A stretch of DNA of 64,000 nt from Ichthyophis bannanicus (GCA_033557465.1 CM066037.1:520234686-520298685); one strand, 5' to 3'. Positions 45,940-57,628 are shown, counted from the stretch's first letter. A program made the numbers and translations. The notes: generated by a model from the letters alone, not told the origin.

Positions 45940-46465
45940 CCCGCATCATCAGCCCATTTCCAGTCCTAGCTCCCTCCCCTCAAAGCCCATTTCCTTTCCA
46001 AGCCCCCCTCCCCATCAGCCCATTTCCATTCCAAGCCCCCTTCCACTCAGCCCATTACCATTCCAAGACCCTGTCCCCATCAGCTATTTGCAGTTCAAGC
46101 TCCCCCTTCTACTCGGCCCATTTCCAGTCATAGCACCCCCCCCCAGTCCATTACCAGTTCTAGCCCCCCCCCCCCTAGCCCATTATCGGTCCTAAGCCCC
46201 CCAACAGCCCACTTCCAGGCCTAACCCTTCCATCGCCCTATCTTCATTCTTAGCCCCCCATAACCCCATTTCAGTCTTAGCCCCCCAATCAGACCACCTC
46301 CAGTCCTAACCCCCATCTGTCCATTACCAGTCCTAACCCCCATCACCCCATTTTCAGTACTACCCCCCCAGCCACACATCAAGTCCTGCTCCCCCCCCAT
46401 CAAGTCCTGCCCCCCCCCACATCAAGTCCTGCTCCCTCCCTCCCTCCCCCCCCCCCCCGGGAAAA
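45940..46465. repeat. C-rich degenerate tandem tract in hAT copy 2
   Basis: Degenerate units around CAGCCCATTTCCAGTCCTAG separated by C runs, turning into CATCAAGTCCTGCCCCCCCC units at 46375-46440. Homologous to 700-1575. Confidence 0.75.
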
Positions 46466-46477
46466 TTAAACTTTAAA

Positions 46478-46890
46478 AAAAACCCAGCTTCTGCTGCTGC
46501 TGCCGCCGCTGCCGTGGCCGGCAATAGCAGCAATATCGCAAGTCCCGCGGGCTCCGTTCCCCCCCCCCTTCCTTCCTTCCTTCCTTCCTTCCTGCTTGCC
46601 TGCCAGTTCTCCGCTTCGGCTTTGGCTTTCAGAGCCGCGAAGGGAGAGCTTCTCCCTCGTGACTCTGTTCAGCCCGCTGGGGCAGATGGGAAATTTCCCA
46701 TCTGCCCCAGCGGGCTGAACAGAGTCGCGAGGGAGAAGCTCTCCCTTCGCGGCTCTGAAAGGCGAAGCCGAAGCGGAGAACTGGCAGGCAAGCAGGAAGG
46801 AAGGGGGGGGGAGCGGAGCCCGCGGGACTTGCGATATTGCTGCTATTGCCGGCCGCGGCGGCAGCAGCAGCAGAAGCCGGGGTGTGTTTT
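46478..46890. repeat. Giant inverted repeat in hAT copy 2
   Basis: The arms meet at GGGAAATTTCCC (46688-46699) with no spacer and extend about 200 bp each way with small mismatches (TCGTGACT against AGTCGCGA, and differing TTCC-repeat length). The outer boxes GCTTCTGCTGCT and AGCAGCAGAAGC match copy 1, but the inner 150 bp is unrelated to copy 1. Confidence 0.88.
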
Positions 46891-46962
46891 TTTTCCCCCT
46901 ATGCATCGCGGGCCGCACAAAGGTCTCTCGCGGGCCGCATGTTTGAGACCCCTGGTATAGAG

Positions 46963-48165
46963 TCTCTTGCTGATCAGTGGAACCATGAGCGGTGCCTCCC
47001 ACATGAGAAGCATAAGATCCTGCAGGATATGATGTACTGGTAATGTAGCCGCTTTCTTGGGCAAGGGAGGGTATGGGAGTATCTCCAGGTCCTCTGCCCT
47101 CTGTTCCTTTTCAGAGACTACTTTGATGGTGAGCCCTGCTGCCATGTCATGTATGAAGTCATAAAAGGATGTGTAACGTCTGGTGGGAACTAATGCAGTT
47201 CCTGAGGCGGCGAAAGGTCCAAAGGGGTATTGGGATGTTCTCTGGAATACAATGACCCCCTCCCATCAGATTCTGAAGAACTGGAATCAGAATCCAGTAA
47301 GAAATCAAACGTATTGGCGGTTTTGGGTTCGACGGTTGATGCCAATACTGATACTTGGAGGTATCAGAACGGAGAGCCATGGCAGTTTGAGTCTGTTAGG
47401 TATTGGGGGTAACAATCAGTTCCAACGAAGATATCTACCTCGGGGGTTCAGACTGCCTGATTGAGGGCTGGTATTGTGTCCAGTGCACCTAGCTGTAGGC
47501 TTGGTGCCAAAGCCTGCACTCCTGAAGCTTTCTATGTTTTTTTTTACTGGTACCTAGGCTGCCAGGAGTGCTGCCAAACTTGTCTCAAAAGCCAGCATGC
47601 ACTGGGCTAGGGAGATGGCTGATGTCTGGGTGGAATCACCTAGGGGGCTCTGAGCCACCATCCCAGAACATGGAACCTGTAGCTCTCTGAAGATCAATGC
47701 CTCAGGAGTGTCCCTGAGCCCTTCTTGTGCTTTGAAGGAGATATCCTTCTGCTGGGGCTGTTTAGCTGGCCAATCTGCATCGGAAGCACCTCTAGGGGAG
47801 ACACGATCCTTATGCTGGGAATTTTCTCTGGCCTTGGTTATCGGTCTTTGACGCCGATGCCATGGATTTGGGACCGACCAGAGACTTTGACTAACTTTTG
47901 TCTTTGGACTGAAGAAAATTGAGATCCATGAGAGGAAGTTGATGTCCTCGAGGAAGTGGAAGCCATTGAAAGAGTCTGAGGCAAATAATGATCCAAATTG
48001 TCTGTCTGTGTTCTTAAAGCTTCTCTGTTATTTGGCACGAAGGACAAGAATTGGGTTTGATGTTCAGGACCTAAACATTTTAGACACCAGTCATGTTTAT
48101 CAGTGACCAAGATGGTGCTGACACACTTGGTACATTTTTTTAAAACCACTGACTGACTTTTCCAT
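46963..48165 (-). pseudogene. DIRS gag remnant
   Basis: Begins MEKSVSGFKK at ATG 48165. A frameshift in an A7 run precedes the Cys/His motif (CTKCVSTILVTDKHDWCLKCLGPEH). A Ser-rich part (SMASTSSRTSTSSHGSQ) and many lesions follow. Near 47050-47140 it reads KEQRAEDLEILPYPPLPKKAATL, the counterpart of RAKELEILQYPKTPKEAATL in the copy at 48729. The hAT interrupts the gene at 46954; gag-like sequence continues at 44766-44863. Confidence 0.72.
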
Positions 48166-48728
48166 GCCTAAAAAAGTTGTCTTTGAGATGGAAGATAAGG
48201 CTATGGAGGCCTAGTTTAGCGATGAAACCCGATGAAAATCAAGAGAAAATAAAATAGAAGTTTTAAAAATAAAAAATGAAATTATCTGGACTGGTGTCTG
48301 ATTCAACGGAACTGGTGTTGACAGGAAGGCAGAAGCACAATGTTCCACAAAAAAGAGAAGTTTTTTGACAGTGACACCACAATGCATCCTACTGGTTCCA
48401 CGGAAAACAAAGAACTGAGGAGAAGGTGGGCAGGCACGCATGCAGGTGTAGTGGAGTGCTACCAAAGGCTTTCCTATTGGATGCTGGGGAGTGTTCCTGT
48501 GCAGGCTCAGTCTGTGACGTCCACCTGGGGTAGTTTCTCCAAATGGATTAGTTTTGCGCATACTAGGGCAGTCGTGAACCTAAGCCAGGAGCAGTACATT
48601 ATCTCCTCTTTATCTGCAGAATTTCACTTAGCTGTAGTTACTCCTAACATTTTCATTCATTTCTGTGGTTTATTTCCTGCCACAGTGGGTTCATGAACAG
48701 GCTCACCAGGGCCTTTATCTGTGGCAGA

Positions 48729-48900
48729 AATGATCTCCAGGAACAAGCAGGAATGTACCCATCACAGATGGGTATCGTCGGTACCGACGGAGCCTGCGTG
48801 GGAACGCTCCCCAGCGTCCAATTAGAAAGCTTTTGGGAGCATCCCACAGCACCTGCGTGCTGCCTTCCCGCCTTTCCCAACTGCCTCTCTCCAGTTCCTC
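48729..48900 (+). repeat. Left ITR of DIRS 48729-54413
   Basis: Starts ATCTCCAGGAACAAGCAGGA, with GGTACCGACGGAGCCTGCGT and CAATTAGAAAGCTTTTGGGA. Inverted partner is about 54235-54413. Confidence 0.86.
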
Positions 48901-49132
48901 TTTTTCCGCGGAGCCAGCAGGTCATTGTTCCTGTCACCGCAGAAGAATTCTTCTTTATTTCTTTCTTTTTTGTGGTCGCGTCTGCCTTCCTCGATGCTTT
49001 ACCGGTACCACCGGTTTTCTCTTCTTCTTTTTCTGTCTTTTTAAAAAAAAAAAAAAATTCTACATTTTTTTTCCTATTTTCTTCAGGTGCACGCGCCTTT
49101 TTGGGCCTTAGGCCCAAAAACCTTTTCTTACA

Positions 49133-50973
49133 ATGGAGAAACCTGCCTCAGGTTTCAAAAAGTGCACCAAGTGTGGCGGTACCATTTCCGTCACCGACAC
49201 CCATGAATGGTGTCTAAAATGTTTAGGTCCTGACCACACTCCATCACGGATTATATGTCCTGCGCCATGATGTCTAAAAGAGGTCAGCAGAACCGAGCTG
49301 CTAAGCTCAGTACCCTGTTTCCCTCTGATGCAGCTTCGGTGGCATCGACATCTTCCAGGGCTGCTTCTTCCTCCCGTGGATCTCGGGTAACTAAACATAA
49401 GTCCAGCCGGTCCTCAAAGGGTAGATCTCCTTCTAAGCATCGAGATGCCTCTGGCGTTGCCCTTGAGGATTCTGCACCGGCAAAATTGCCCCGGCGGGAG
49501 GCTTCGGCTTCCAAAGCATTATCGTGGCTCCAGGATGTTCTTGAGGCCTCGACCTCGGCAGAACTACTTGTGCCATGCTCTGGGGTACCGGCGGTCTTCT
49601 CCAGTACCGACATCCAGGCATCGGCAGCGTCAATAGACCAGAGAGACCTGGCTATTGAGTGCAGTCTGGCGGCTCTCCTTGCGGCATCGACACCCTCGGA
49701 ACCGCAACAGACAATTTGGCCGGCAACGGTCCCGGCATCAGTACTGATAGCATCAGCATCGGTGTCTGTTTTGCCGGTACCCAGTCATCCGATGCCCTCC
49801 GGTACCGATACCCCAGTACCGGTTACTCCCGGTACCGACTTCGGTCAGTACGGGTATCGGGCTTTTCAAGAGCATCTGGACAGACGGTACTTCAAGTCCT
49901 CAGAAGAATCTGAGGATTCTGACAGTTCTGTCGATGCAGGAATGCTTCTCCCAGAGGAGTCGTCCTCCCCTAAGCGCAGGATGTCTCCTCCAGAGGAAAT
50001 TTCCTTCCAGGATTTTATCAGGGAGGTGGCTCGGGGCCTGTCCATTACTGTGGCCCCTGAAACAGAGCCAAGGGCCAAGGAGTTGGAAATTCTACAATAT
50101 CCCAAAACTCCTAAGGAGGCAGCTACCTTGCCCATTCATGAGATTTTATATGATCTCATGTTAAGGATGTGGAAGACACCTCTTACCACCTCTCCTCATT
50201 CTCGCAGACTGGATACTATGTATCGAGTCCCTCCTTGTCCTGGTTTCCAAAAGACTCAGCTTCCTCACCACTCTATTGTAGTGGAATCAGCTATGAGAAG
50301 GATCAAGAGTGCAAAGAGGCATGCCTCTAATCCTCCAGGATGTGAGTGCAGAACCCTGGATGCTTTTGGACGTCGGGTCTTCCAAGCTTCCATGCTTTCT
50401 GCCAGGATCAGTTCCTATAGTCTCTACATGGGAATGTTCCTGAAGGAGGTCACAGATGATTTAGAAGCTTTAAGTCCTATTCTTCCTGAGGATAGAAGAC
50501 AGGATTTTCTCACTTCGGTCAAACATGCCCAAGATGTTTCTAAATTTGCCAACCGTGCAGCCTTTGACTGCTTTGAGTGCATAAGCAGGACCTCTGCTAT
50601 TGCCATAGGTGCATGTAGAATTGCTTGGCTCCAGGCATCTGATCTGGAGCTCTGGGTACAAGACAAATTGGGAAACATCCCTTGTACTAGTGAGAACCTG
50701 TTTGGTAGAGATTGGCAGGAAAAAGCCAATGAGATGGATGCTGAAAATTCCACCTTGGATAGATTATCCAAGTCCACAGCTGATCCTGCTAGAAAGAAAT
50801 CTTTCAAGAAACCATTATTTTCTAAGAAGAAAAGATATTATCCTGCCTATGCTCAGCAGGCACGTTCAGCAGGTCAGTTTGTCAAGAAGGGTCAGCAACC
50901 ACCCAAACAGAAGAAAGCAAAGACTGCTAAGCCTCAGCCGTCACAGCAGTCTCAGCCTCCACAAGGCCTTTGA
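49133..50973 (+). pseudogene. DIRS gag with one early frameshift, otherwise open
   Basis: ATG at 49133 reads MEKPASGFKKCTKCGG and the motif TDTHEWCLKCLGPDH. A frame shift at about 49240 moves into the long frame 49255-50973 (572 codons), which is uninterrupted. That frame has a Ser-rich region, PPEEISFQDFIREVARGLSI, KELEILQYPKTPKEAATLP, VESAMRRIKSAKRHASNPPG, ASDLELWVQDKLGNIPC, and a Lys-rich tail KKSFKKPLFSKKKRYYPAY. Stop at 50971-50973 overlaps the RT start. Confidence 0.83.
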
Positions 50974-52667
50974 CTTTCAGCTAGAGAACTTAGCCATTCT
51001 GGCTCTCGGGGGACCAGAGCCTTCCACCATTCCAGGAAGGTTATGTCACTTTGCCCCTAGATGGGGGCAGATAACAGCAGAGCATTGGACACTCTCCATC
51101 ATAAAGGAGGGGTACAAGCTTCATTTTTCAAGCATGCCCCCTCACACAATAGTAAGGCAGTTCAATTCTCTGACCTCTCTCATCAACCTGTTAGGGCAGG
51201 AGGTCGCTATTCTTCTTGCCCAAGGGGCAATAGAAGAAGTACCCATTCATCTGCAGGGTACAGGGTTCTACTCCCCTTATTTCCTTATTCCAAAGAAAAC
51301 GGGGGGATACAGACCTATCTTAGACCTCAGAGAATTGAACAAATTCCTTGTCAAAGAGAAATTCAAAATGATTTCTCTCGGGTCTCTGCTGCCATACCTT
51401 CAGAGTCAGGATTGGCTTTGTTCTCTAGATCTCAAGGATGCGTACACCCATGTCCTCATCCATTCAACCCACAGAAGGTTCCTTCGGTTCCTTTTTCAAG
51501 GAAAGCACTACCAATACAGGGTGCTACCTTTTGGCCTGGCCTCAGCACCAAGGGTGTTCACAAAATGCATGGCTGTCATAGCAGCATTTCTCCGCACTCT
51601 AGGGATATTCATTTTCCCCTACTTAGACGACTGGCTCATTCGAGCCTCAACAGAGTCAGAGGCCAGGACTTCTCTATCTTCCACAATGCGTATCCTTCAG
51701 TATTTGGGTCTTGTAATAAACATCCCAAAATCCAGTCTAACTCCTACTCAATCTTTAGAGTTCATAGGAGCTTTGCTGGACACCAGAAAGGCAAGGAAGG
51801 GCCTATCTCCCCCAGACCCGCTGCCTTCGCATGGTGCAGTTAGCTTCTCAAGCAGTGCTAAAGCCTCATCTCGCTGCTCGAGAAATGTTACAACTACTGG
51901 GCCACATGGCATCTACTGTACATGTGGTTCCCTATGCTCGCCTCCATATGAGGGCAGCCCAGTGGACTTTATCCATTCAATGGACCCAGGCATCAGGATG
52001 CCTGTCAGACAAAATAGCAAACACAAGTCACCTTATTTTGTCCCTCCAGTGGTGGAGGTCCACTCAAAACCTGTTGCTGGGGTCCCCTTTTCAACAACCC
52101 TTACCCCAAGCAACTCTCACAACAGATGCTTCTCCGATGGGTTGGGGAGCTCATCTGCAAGACCTCTCCACCCAGGGCACCTGGTCTCCACAGGAGAGTC
52201 ATCTACATATCAATCTCTTGGAGCTCAGAGCAATCTTCCTTGCTCTGCGAGTGATCCACACCCTGCTCGGCTACAAGACAGTCCTCATTCATATGGACAA
52301 TCAAGTAGCCATGTTCTATGTGAACAAGCAGGGGGGAACAGGCTCTGTTGCTTTGCAACGAAGCTCTGCGACTATGGGCCCTCTCCAGAGAGCATCAGAT
52401 TCATCTTCTGGCAGTGTATCTCCAGGCAATCAAAACTCTTGGGCAGACAGACTCAGTCGAGTTCTGCTTCCACACGAGTGGTCTCTGCATGCAGACCAGG
52501 TGGCCAGGATTTTTCAACTTTGGGGAACCCCGGACATAGACCTCTTTGCAAGTCCGTGGAATGCCAAACCTCCCCGGTTCTGTTCCAGAATTCTGGCTCA
52601 GGCCAGGGATGCTTTCCTCCTTTACTGGGGTCAAGACTTCCTGTATGCCTTTCCACCCATTCCCTAA
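50960..52667 (+). pseudogene. DIRS RT-RNase H-Dam-like, with frameshifts
   Basis: RT is open to about 51830: GRLCHFAPRWGQITAEHW, GTGFYSPYFLIPKKTGG, CSLDLKDAYTHVLIH, LPFGLASAPRVFTKC and catalytic FPYLDDWLIRA. A frame change at about 51830 leads to RNase H (LTTDASPMGWGAHL, INLLELRAIFLAL, DNQVAMFYVNKQGGTGS). Another shift puts NEALRLWALSREHQIHLLA (52350-52440) out of frame, after which the original frame returns. The Dam-like part reads DIDLFASPWNAKPPRFCSR and YAFPPIP, then a stop. Confidence 0.87.
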
Positions 52668-52749
52668 TTCCCAAAACCCTGTTCAAGCTTCAGAGAGACA
52701 GAGGCCATATGATTCTCATAGCTCCACATTGGCCACGGCAAGTGTGGTA

Positions 52750-53923
52750 CCCTCTGCTTCTACATCTCTCTCAAGCTCCCTCCCTGGAGTTGGGGTCTGC
52801 TCCAGATCTCCTATCCCAGGAGGATGGAATGTTATGGCATCCCAATCCCCAGTCTCTGCGTCTCAGGGCTTGGTTGCTGAAGGCCTAGATCTCCATGATC
52901 TTAATATCCCTCAGCAAGTAAAAGAGATTCTTTTTGCTTCCAGGAAACCTTCCACAAGACGCTCTTATGCTTTCAAGTGGAAAAGGTTTACCATATGGTG
53001 TTCGCAAAAGGGTCTTAACCCCCTTGCGATACCTCTGGATTCATTGCTGGAGTATCTCCTTCATTTATCCAATGCAGGTCTTAAGACTAATTCAGTAAGA
53101 GTCCATTTGAGTGCTATTGCAGCTTCCTTTAAGCCTCTAAATGGACAGCCTATTTCCTCTCATCCTCTTATAGCAAGATTTATGAGAGGCCATCTTTTAA
53201 TTAAGCCTCCCATTAGGCCACCACTGGCGGAATGGGACTTAAACCTGGTTCTTGGGCAGCTCATGAAGCCACCTTTTGAACCTTTAGCTACTACCTCCTT
53301 GAAATTCCTTTCTTGGAAGGTTATCTTTCTCATTGCAATCACATCAGCACGCCGCATTAGTGAGTTGCAAGCGCTAGTAGCTGATCCACCTTATACAAGG
53401 TTCCATCATGACAAGGTAGTCCTTAGGACTCATCCACACTTTATGCCAAAGGTGGTCTCGCCTTTTCATCTGAACCAAGCGGTCTACCTACCTGTGTTTT
53501 TTCCAAGGCCTCATGCATCAAATGCAGAGAGGAATCTTCATACCTTGGACTGTAAAAGAGCTTTAGCTTTTTACTTACAAAGAACACAGCAACATAGAAA
53601 GTCCTCAACTCCTTGTTGCTTTTGATCCTTCTCATTTGGGACTTCCAGTCTCCAAGAGAACACTGTCTAACTGGATTGCTCAAGGTATTTCCTTCACCTA
53701 TCAGAGTAAGAACCTTTCTCTGGAGGGCCATGTCACAGCTCACAATGTGAGAGTCATGGCAGCCTCAATGGTTCATCTGCACTCTGTGTCTATCGATGAC
53801 ATCTGTTGAGCAGCCACTTGGGCCTCGGTTCATACCTTCACAGCCCATTACTGCTTGGACAAGGACTCCCTCTGGGATGCCTTGTTTGGTCAGGCTGTTC
53901 TCCAACACCTGTTCCATACCTAA
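52750..53923 (+). pseudogene. DIRS tyrosine recombinase, one frameshift and one stop
   Basis: STRRSYAFKWKRFTIWC, NAGLKTNSVRVHLSAI, LIAITSARRISELQAL (Arg) and KVVLRTHPHFMPKVV are in one frame to 53625. A shift then leads to LGLPVSKRTLSNWIA, TAHNVRVMA (His-x-x-Arg), a TGA within DDIC-AATWAS, then HTFTAHYCLDKDS with the catalytic Tyr. TAA at 53921-53923. All catalytic residues are present in the broken gene. Confidence 0.87.
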
Positions 53924-54029
53924 TCAACTCCTACCCGCCATCCCTGGTAGGATGCCAGAGATCCATGGGGGGAAGTGGAGCCCTGTTCAGGGACACACAA
54001 CTTCGGGGATCTCTCCCTGGCACCTAAAG

Positions 54030-54130
54030 CTAGGGAGTCCCCATATGTGATGACTACATTCCTGCTTGTTCCTGGAGATAGCATAGTTACTCACCTGTAA
54101 CAGGTGATCTCCGGGAATAGCAGGAATTTA
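54030..54130. repeat. ICR of DIRS 48729-54413
   Basis: CCATATGTGATGACTACATTCC and GTTCCTGGAGAT join to AGCATAGTTACTCACCTGTAAC and ATCTCCGGGAATAGCAGGAA. These are complements of the left and right outer edges. Confidence 0.86.
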
Positions 54131-54234
54131 GTCCTCACAACCCACCCACCTCCCCTAGGAGTTGTATCTCTCTATTTCTTTCCTTTCCCTCTCTCTCTCT
54201 TTGTCTCAGCTTTAAACCTCAACTGGAGAGAAGC

Positions 54235-54413
54235 AGTTGGGAAAGGCGGGAAGGCAGCACGCAGGCGCTGTGGGATGCTCCCAAAAGCTTTCTAATTGGA
54301 CGCTGGGGAGCGTTCCCGCGCAGGCTCCGTCTGTACCGGCGATACCCATATGTGAGGACTAAATTCCTGCTGTTCCCGGAGATCACGTTACAGATGAGTA
54401 ACTATGCTTTATC
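54235..54413 (+). repeat. Right ITR of DIRS 48729-54413
   Basis: CCAAAAGCTTTCTAATTGGA, CGATACCCATATGTGAGGAC and ATTCCTGCTGTTCCCGGAGA. The terminal donor-like motif has mutated to ACAGATGAGTAACT. Confidence 0.85.
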
Positions 54414-55340
54414 TGCAGCACTTGCACTATTGCAACCACCATCGTTAGTTCTAGTGCGTAAGCTACTGTTGGGCACCTTTTGATCTTGGGCGATGTGCAG
54501 CCAAAATGTATTTTTCTTCTTTATACCTAACATACTTTAATTGTAGAGTTGCCTTGCTGAGATTTGGTATAGATGTTATACAACATGGTCACCACGTGAA
54601 GGTACTCAGCAAGACTTGAGGAGGGAACTTTATTTTCTCCCCCTAAGGATGCACATCAATTCGACAGCTGCTGCACATCCCTTTGACCCTCATATGCAAA
54701 GACTGCATTCCAGCTTTTGGTATCCCGCTATCTGTCCATTCCTAAAACTACCATTCAAGGAGCACTGCTCTAGCAGACTAGTTCTGTCCATTATATTTCA
54801 TTCAAACTGCTCTCTACTTGGCCTTGTTAAACTACTATTTAAGCATTAATCTGTTAAGCTATACTAGGGTGCTTAATAACAGATTACATTACAGGTACAT
54901 TAGATCTGTCTACAAAAAAAACCCTTTCTAATTTAATGAGAGAGAAGGTGACTTGATGAAGGGCGCAAAGAGCATCAGGAGCAGAAGCAGGTTTAAACCA
55001 GGTCTCTTGGTTCCAGTTCACCATTAAATATGCTAGGCCATCTGCACTTCCATAACACAGCAGCAGATTATAGGTACTTATGTAAAAAAAATAAAAAAAT
55101 CCAGGGAAGCTTTTGAATTTCTTGTGTTCAGTATCTGTCATTGTCTGTTTTCTGGGGGAAAAAAATGACCTGTTTATCAAGGTGTATAAAAATTGTTCAT
55201 TAACACTTAGCTGACTTATTTATATTGTTATAGATAGTTAGCATATTTTTTTGCACTTATTCTTAGCATTAAAGATTTTTGGGTCAGTATTCCAAAGGGA
55301 CTTAACATGTTTAGTAGCAGTTGCTAATCATATAAATTAC
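54414..55340. other. KRR1 intron, no feature seen
   Basis: AT-rich sequence with no repeat or gene recognised. Confidence 0.5.
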
Positions 55341-55342
55341 CT

Positions 55343-55725
55343 ATTTGTACATTTTTAGTGGTGCTATATAATAGTGCTACTGAATATTTCCTCTGACCAT
55401 TCTAGCACTGAGGAAATTTTACTTACCAATAATTTCCTTTCTTGGAGCATTGCCAGACCAGTCCAGATCAGAGGGTTAACTCCCCCAACCAGCATTTGTG
55501 AGACAGAGAAAACGCCAGAACAGTGCTGTGACATAATCACTAGCACCTTACCAAGTACAGCTAGGGGCACTGTTCAGCATTTATGTAACAAGCACTGGAA
55601 CTCCTATCAAGTCTGCCAAAGGGGCCCCTATCCCCAGCTATAAGAATTACCTATTTGTAAATTGTTAGTGGCACTATACCGTAGTGCTGCTGAATATTTC
55701 CTCTGACTACTCTAGCACTATGGGC
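55343..55725 (-). repeat. DIRS-like terminal fragment flanked by 80-bp direct repeats
   Basis: The core 55415-55640 carries ACTTACCAATAATTTCC and GCCAGACCAGTCCAGATCAG. On the minus strand this is CTGGACTGGTCTGG followed by TTGGTAAGT, the arrangement of the second-family DIRS terminus but of another subfamily. Direct repeats flank it (55338-55425 and 55643-55727), both containing AATTACCTATTTGTA and TGAATATTTCCTCTGAC with about 10% differences. Confidence 0.5.
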
Positions 55726-55867
55726 CAATTTTATAAGGAACCATGTAAAGATATGTGCCATCAATATCCGTGAATTGCATACTTTCAGTGACATATGTGT
55801 GTTAACGGGCTTTTACGTTGGTACTGTCGCTGGTCATTTTCAATATTCATCTGGTCAGCACATAATA

Positions 55868-56225
55868 GAGGGGCAGTCCTTTCGTGGTGCCCGAAAGGGA
55901 TCAGATTCCTACTCCAGCGCGGGTAAGTTCTCCGGAACCCCGCGCGCCTCCCGCTGACGGGACGAGAGGCCCACTCGGGTCGTTGCCACCGGTGGGAGGT
56001 CGGCTGGCGATGTTGTTTTTTCCAGAGTGGGCACAGATAACCTCCGATCGGTGGGTTCTCGACGGCGTTTCTCGGGGTTATTCGCTTGAATGCGGCTGGC
56101 CCATTCACAAGGCCTTCCTGGTCTCTCCAACTGGGTCTCCCGAGAAAAGGCTTATTATTCAAGGCACCCTACAACGTCTTCTTTATTTGAACACCGGAAA
56201 GAGGGCTAGGTCGGTACTCTATATA
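55868..56225 (+). pseudogene. Fragment of second-family DIRS: gag end and RT start
   Basis: Reads RGQSFRGARKGSDSYSSA, as in the RGQSFRGARGFNRGYF tail of the gag at 27876. Then GGRLAMLFFPEWAQITSDRW with VLDGVSRGYSLECGWP, and KRLIIQGTLQRLLYL corresponds to the RT start of the 24356 element. It stops abruptly on both sides without ITRs. Confidence 0.75.
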
Positions 56226-56764
56226 TTACGTCAGGAGTCGGGAAGGGCAGTAAAAGCTGTAACTTACAGTTTTGGTGCTTGCCGTGAAGTCAAGGGCTGA
56301 GTCAGAATCGAAGTCCCAGGTAACAAACCACTAAAATCAGTCTAAGTTAAGACTGTGATTTTAGGCAGCCCCTCATCCAGCAGACAAGCCCTCAAGGCAA
56401 GATGCTGGGAATTCCTTCAAGAAGCGAACTCAACTGTTAACTACACCCTAAAGATTTTTGTTCTGCTGTCTGTCCATTTCTACAGTCCCCCCCCCCCCCC
56501 CTGTGATTCTATAAAGAATCATTACAAAAGAGTGGTAGCTCAAACATGTCCAAGTCCAGAATAAATCTTCTGCCACAGTGCGGGATGCTTTTCACTTCAC
56601 TTTGCAGATGCTCCTTCAGAGTCCTAGGACCATCTGATTCATAGGAGAAGTTCACCTTCCTGGTTGGAAGAAGTCTTTATACATAACATATGCTTTATAC
56701 AATATAGAAAAAAGATTACAATCATCTTGCAAATTACCAAAGCCATTTGACACTGTTTTCCTTG
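56226..56764. other. KRR1 intron, no feature seen
   Basis: A C14-like run lies at about 56488-56501. Nothing else recognised. Confidence 0.45.
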
Positions 56765-57206
56765 CTAAGTCTCTGAGAATGTGTCTGAGAGTAAGGCTCT
56801 AGCAATTATTCCTGCATGCATTATTTGCTGGCAGTGGCCAACTACTTTCCATTGATCTTTTAATAGTTCAGAGGTGCTTACCCACATTCGCATCATGACA
56901 CTGGTCTTCACTCCAAAATCTTCAGCAGAATCTTTTTCACTATGGGCCGTGCTATGCACATCTTGGACAGAGTTTTTAGTGAGCGTTCACCCAGGCTTCA
57001 CGGCTGCATATACATGAGTAGTACTGCTGGAATTCCTGATCTTTACTAGGAGTCCACACATTCAGTAGCATTGCAGACTTCTTTTCATTCACAGTAGTCG
57101 TCATCTTCGGCCTGTAGGATTCTGTGCATGCAATAAATAATTTGAGGAACCATAACTCACCACTACAGCACCTCTCTGATTCCACACAAGTGCAAAAGAA
57201 GCACAA
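56765..57206 (-). other. Unrecognised minus-strand open readings
   Basis: Two adjacent open frames. 57206-56976 includes KMTTTVNEKKSAMLLNVW and KDQEFQQYYSCICSREAW. 56959-56765 includes HSTAHSEKDSAEDFGVKTS and QWKVVGHCQQIMHAGIIARA. They could be one former coding sequence broken by a frameshift, such as a processed pseudogene. I see no poly(A) tract or splice borders and do not recognise a family. Confidence 0.3.
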
Positions 57207-57627
57207 CTAATGGTAATATAGAATTGTTGAACAGGATTATCTTATCTAATGCTAATTACAATACATCTACTGTTAGCTTGGTCAATATATATTCAAATAA
57301 TTTGGTGCTAACTTGTAGCATCTACATTCCTTAATTTTTTTTTGTTTACCAATTTAATTGTTGTCACATGCACAATTGTACATATCACTATACCTTGTAA
57401 ATTGTAATTGGAGAGTAAATCGTATTACTTAAGGAGTAACAAATATTAAAAACATAACTAGCAATTTATGACAAATTAAATTCAAGTGTGTGCCAAAAAT
57501 CCTTAGGAAGGCTCTCTTATCTTAGATAGTGGTTCAACTCGCATTACTTTGAATATTGTCAGTATATAACTATCTAATTAACATAGACAGGACACAAAAC
57601 AAAAGCGTAACAGTCACATAAACAGTT
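57207..57627. other. KRR1 intron, no feature seen
   Basis: AT-rich sequence up to the DIRS left end. Nothing recognised. Confidence 0.5.
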
Positions 57628-57628
57628 A

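Larger units (their letters stand above)
44864..46954. mobile_element. Complete non-autonomous hAT, 2091 bp, 8-bp TSD (copy 2)
   Basis: TIRs CAGGGGTCTCAAAC (44864-44877) and GTTTGAGACCCCTG (46941-46954) are perfect inverts. They are flanked by identical 8-bp target duplications GTATAGAG at 44856-44863 and 46955-46962. Interior: AT-rich part similar to 1-300, CT-rich tract, C-rich tandem tract (45940-46450), giant hairpin (about 46478-46890) and a right end with two GCGGGCCGC motifs. No transposase frame. TSD length and TIR form indicate the hAT superfamily. Confidence 0.95.
44766..48545 (-). mobile_element. DIRS 5' half (left ITR, leader, gag), minus strand, holding a hAT
   Basis: A degenerate left ITR lies at about 48410-48545 (ACCAAAGGCTTTCCTATTGG and GGGGAGTGTTCCTGTGCAGG). 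The leader follows, and gag runs from ATG 48165 down to 44766. A complete hAT occupies 44864-46954. The element stops mid-gag at the L2-tail junction, so the RT and YR half is missing. Confidence 0.78.
48729..54413 (+). mobile_element. Full-length DIRS, related subfamily (plus strand)
   Basis: Left ITR 48729-48900, gag 49133-50973, RT-RNase H-Dam-like 50960-52667, YR about 52750-53923, ICR 54030-54130, right ITR about 54235-54413. The ITRs share CCCATATGTGAGGACTAAAT and the AATTAGAAAGCTTTTGGGAG box but lack the YY1-like and GC-box segment of the 57628 type. Each coding region has one to four lesions, so it is non-autonomous but fairly young. Confidence 0.92.

Noticed and set aside
46466..47002. 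148-178-codon frames on both strands with similar peptides
   Set aside because: They are a palindrome artefact: both strands of the giant hairpin encode nearly the same peptide.
54900..57600. Search for the last KRR1 exon
   Set aside because: No Lys-rich C-terminal segment with splice borders could be found here; the remaining exon is assumed to be outside the window.
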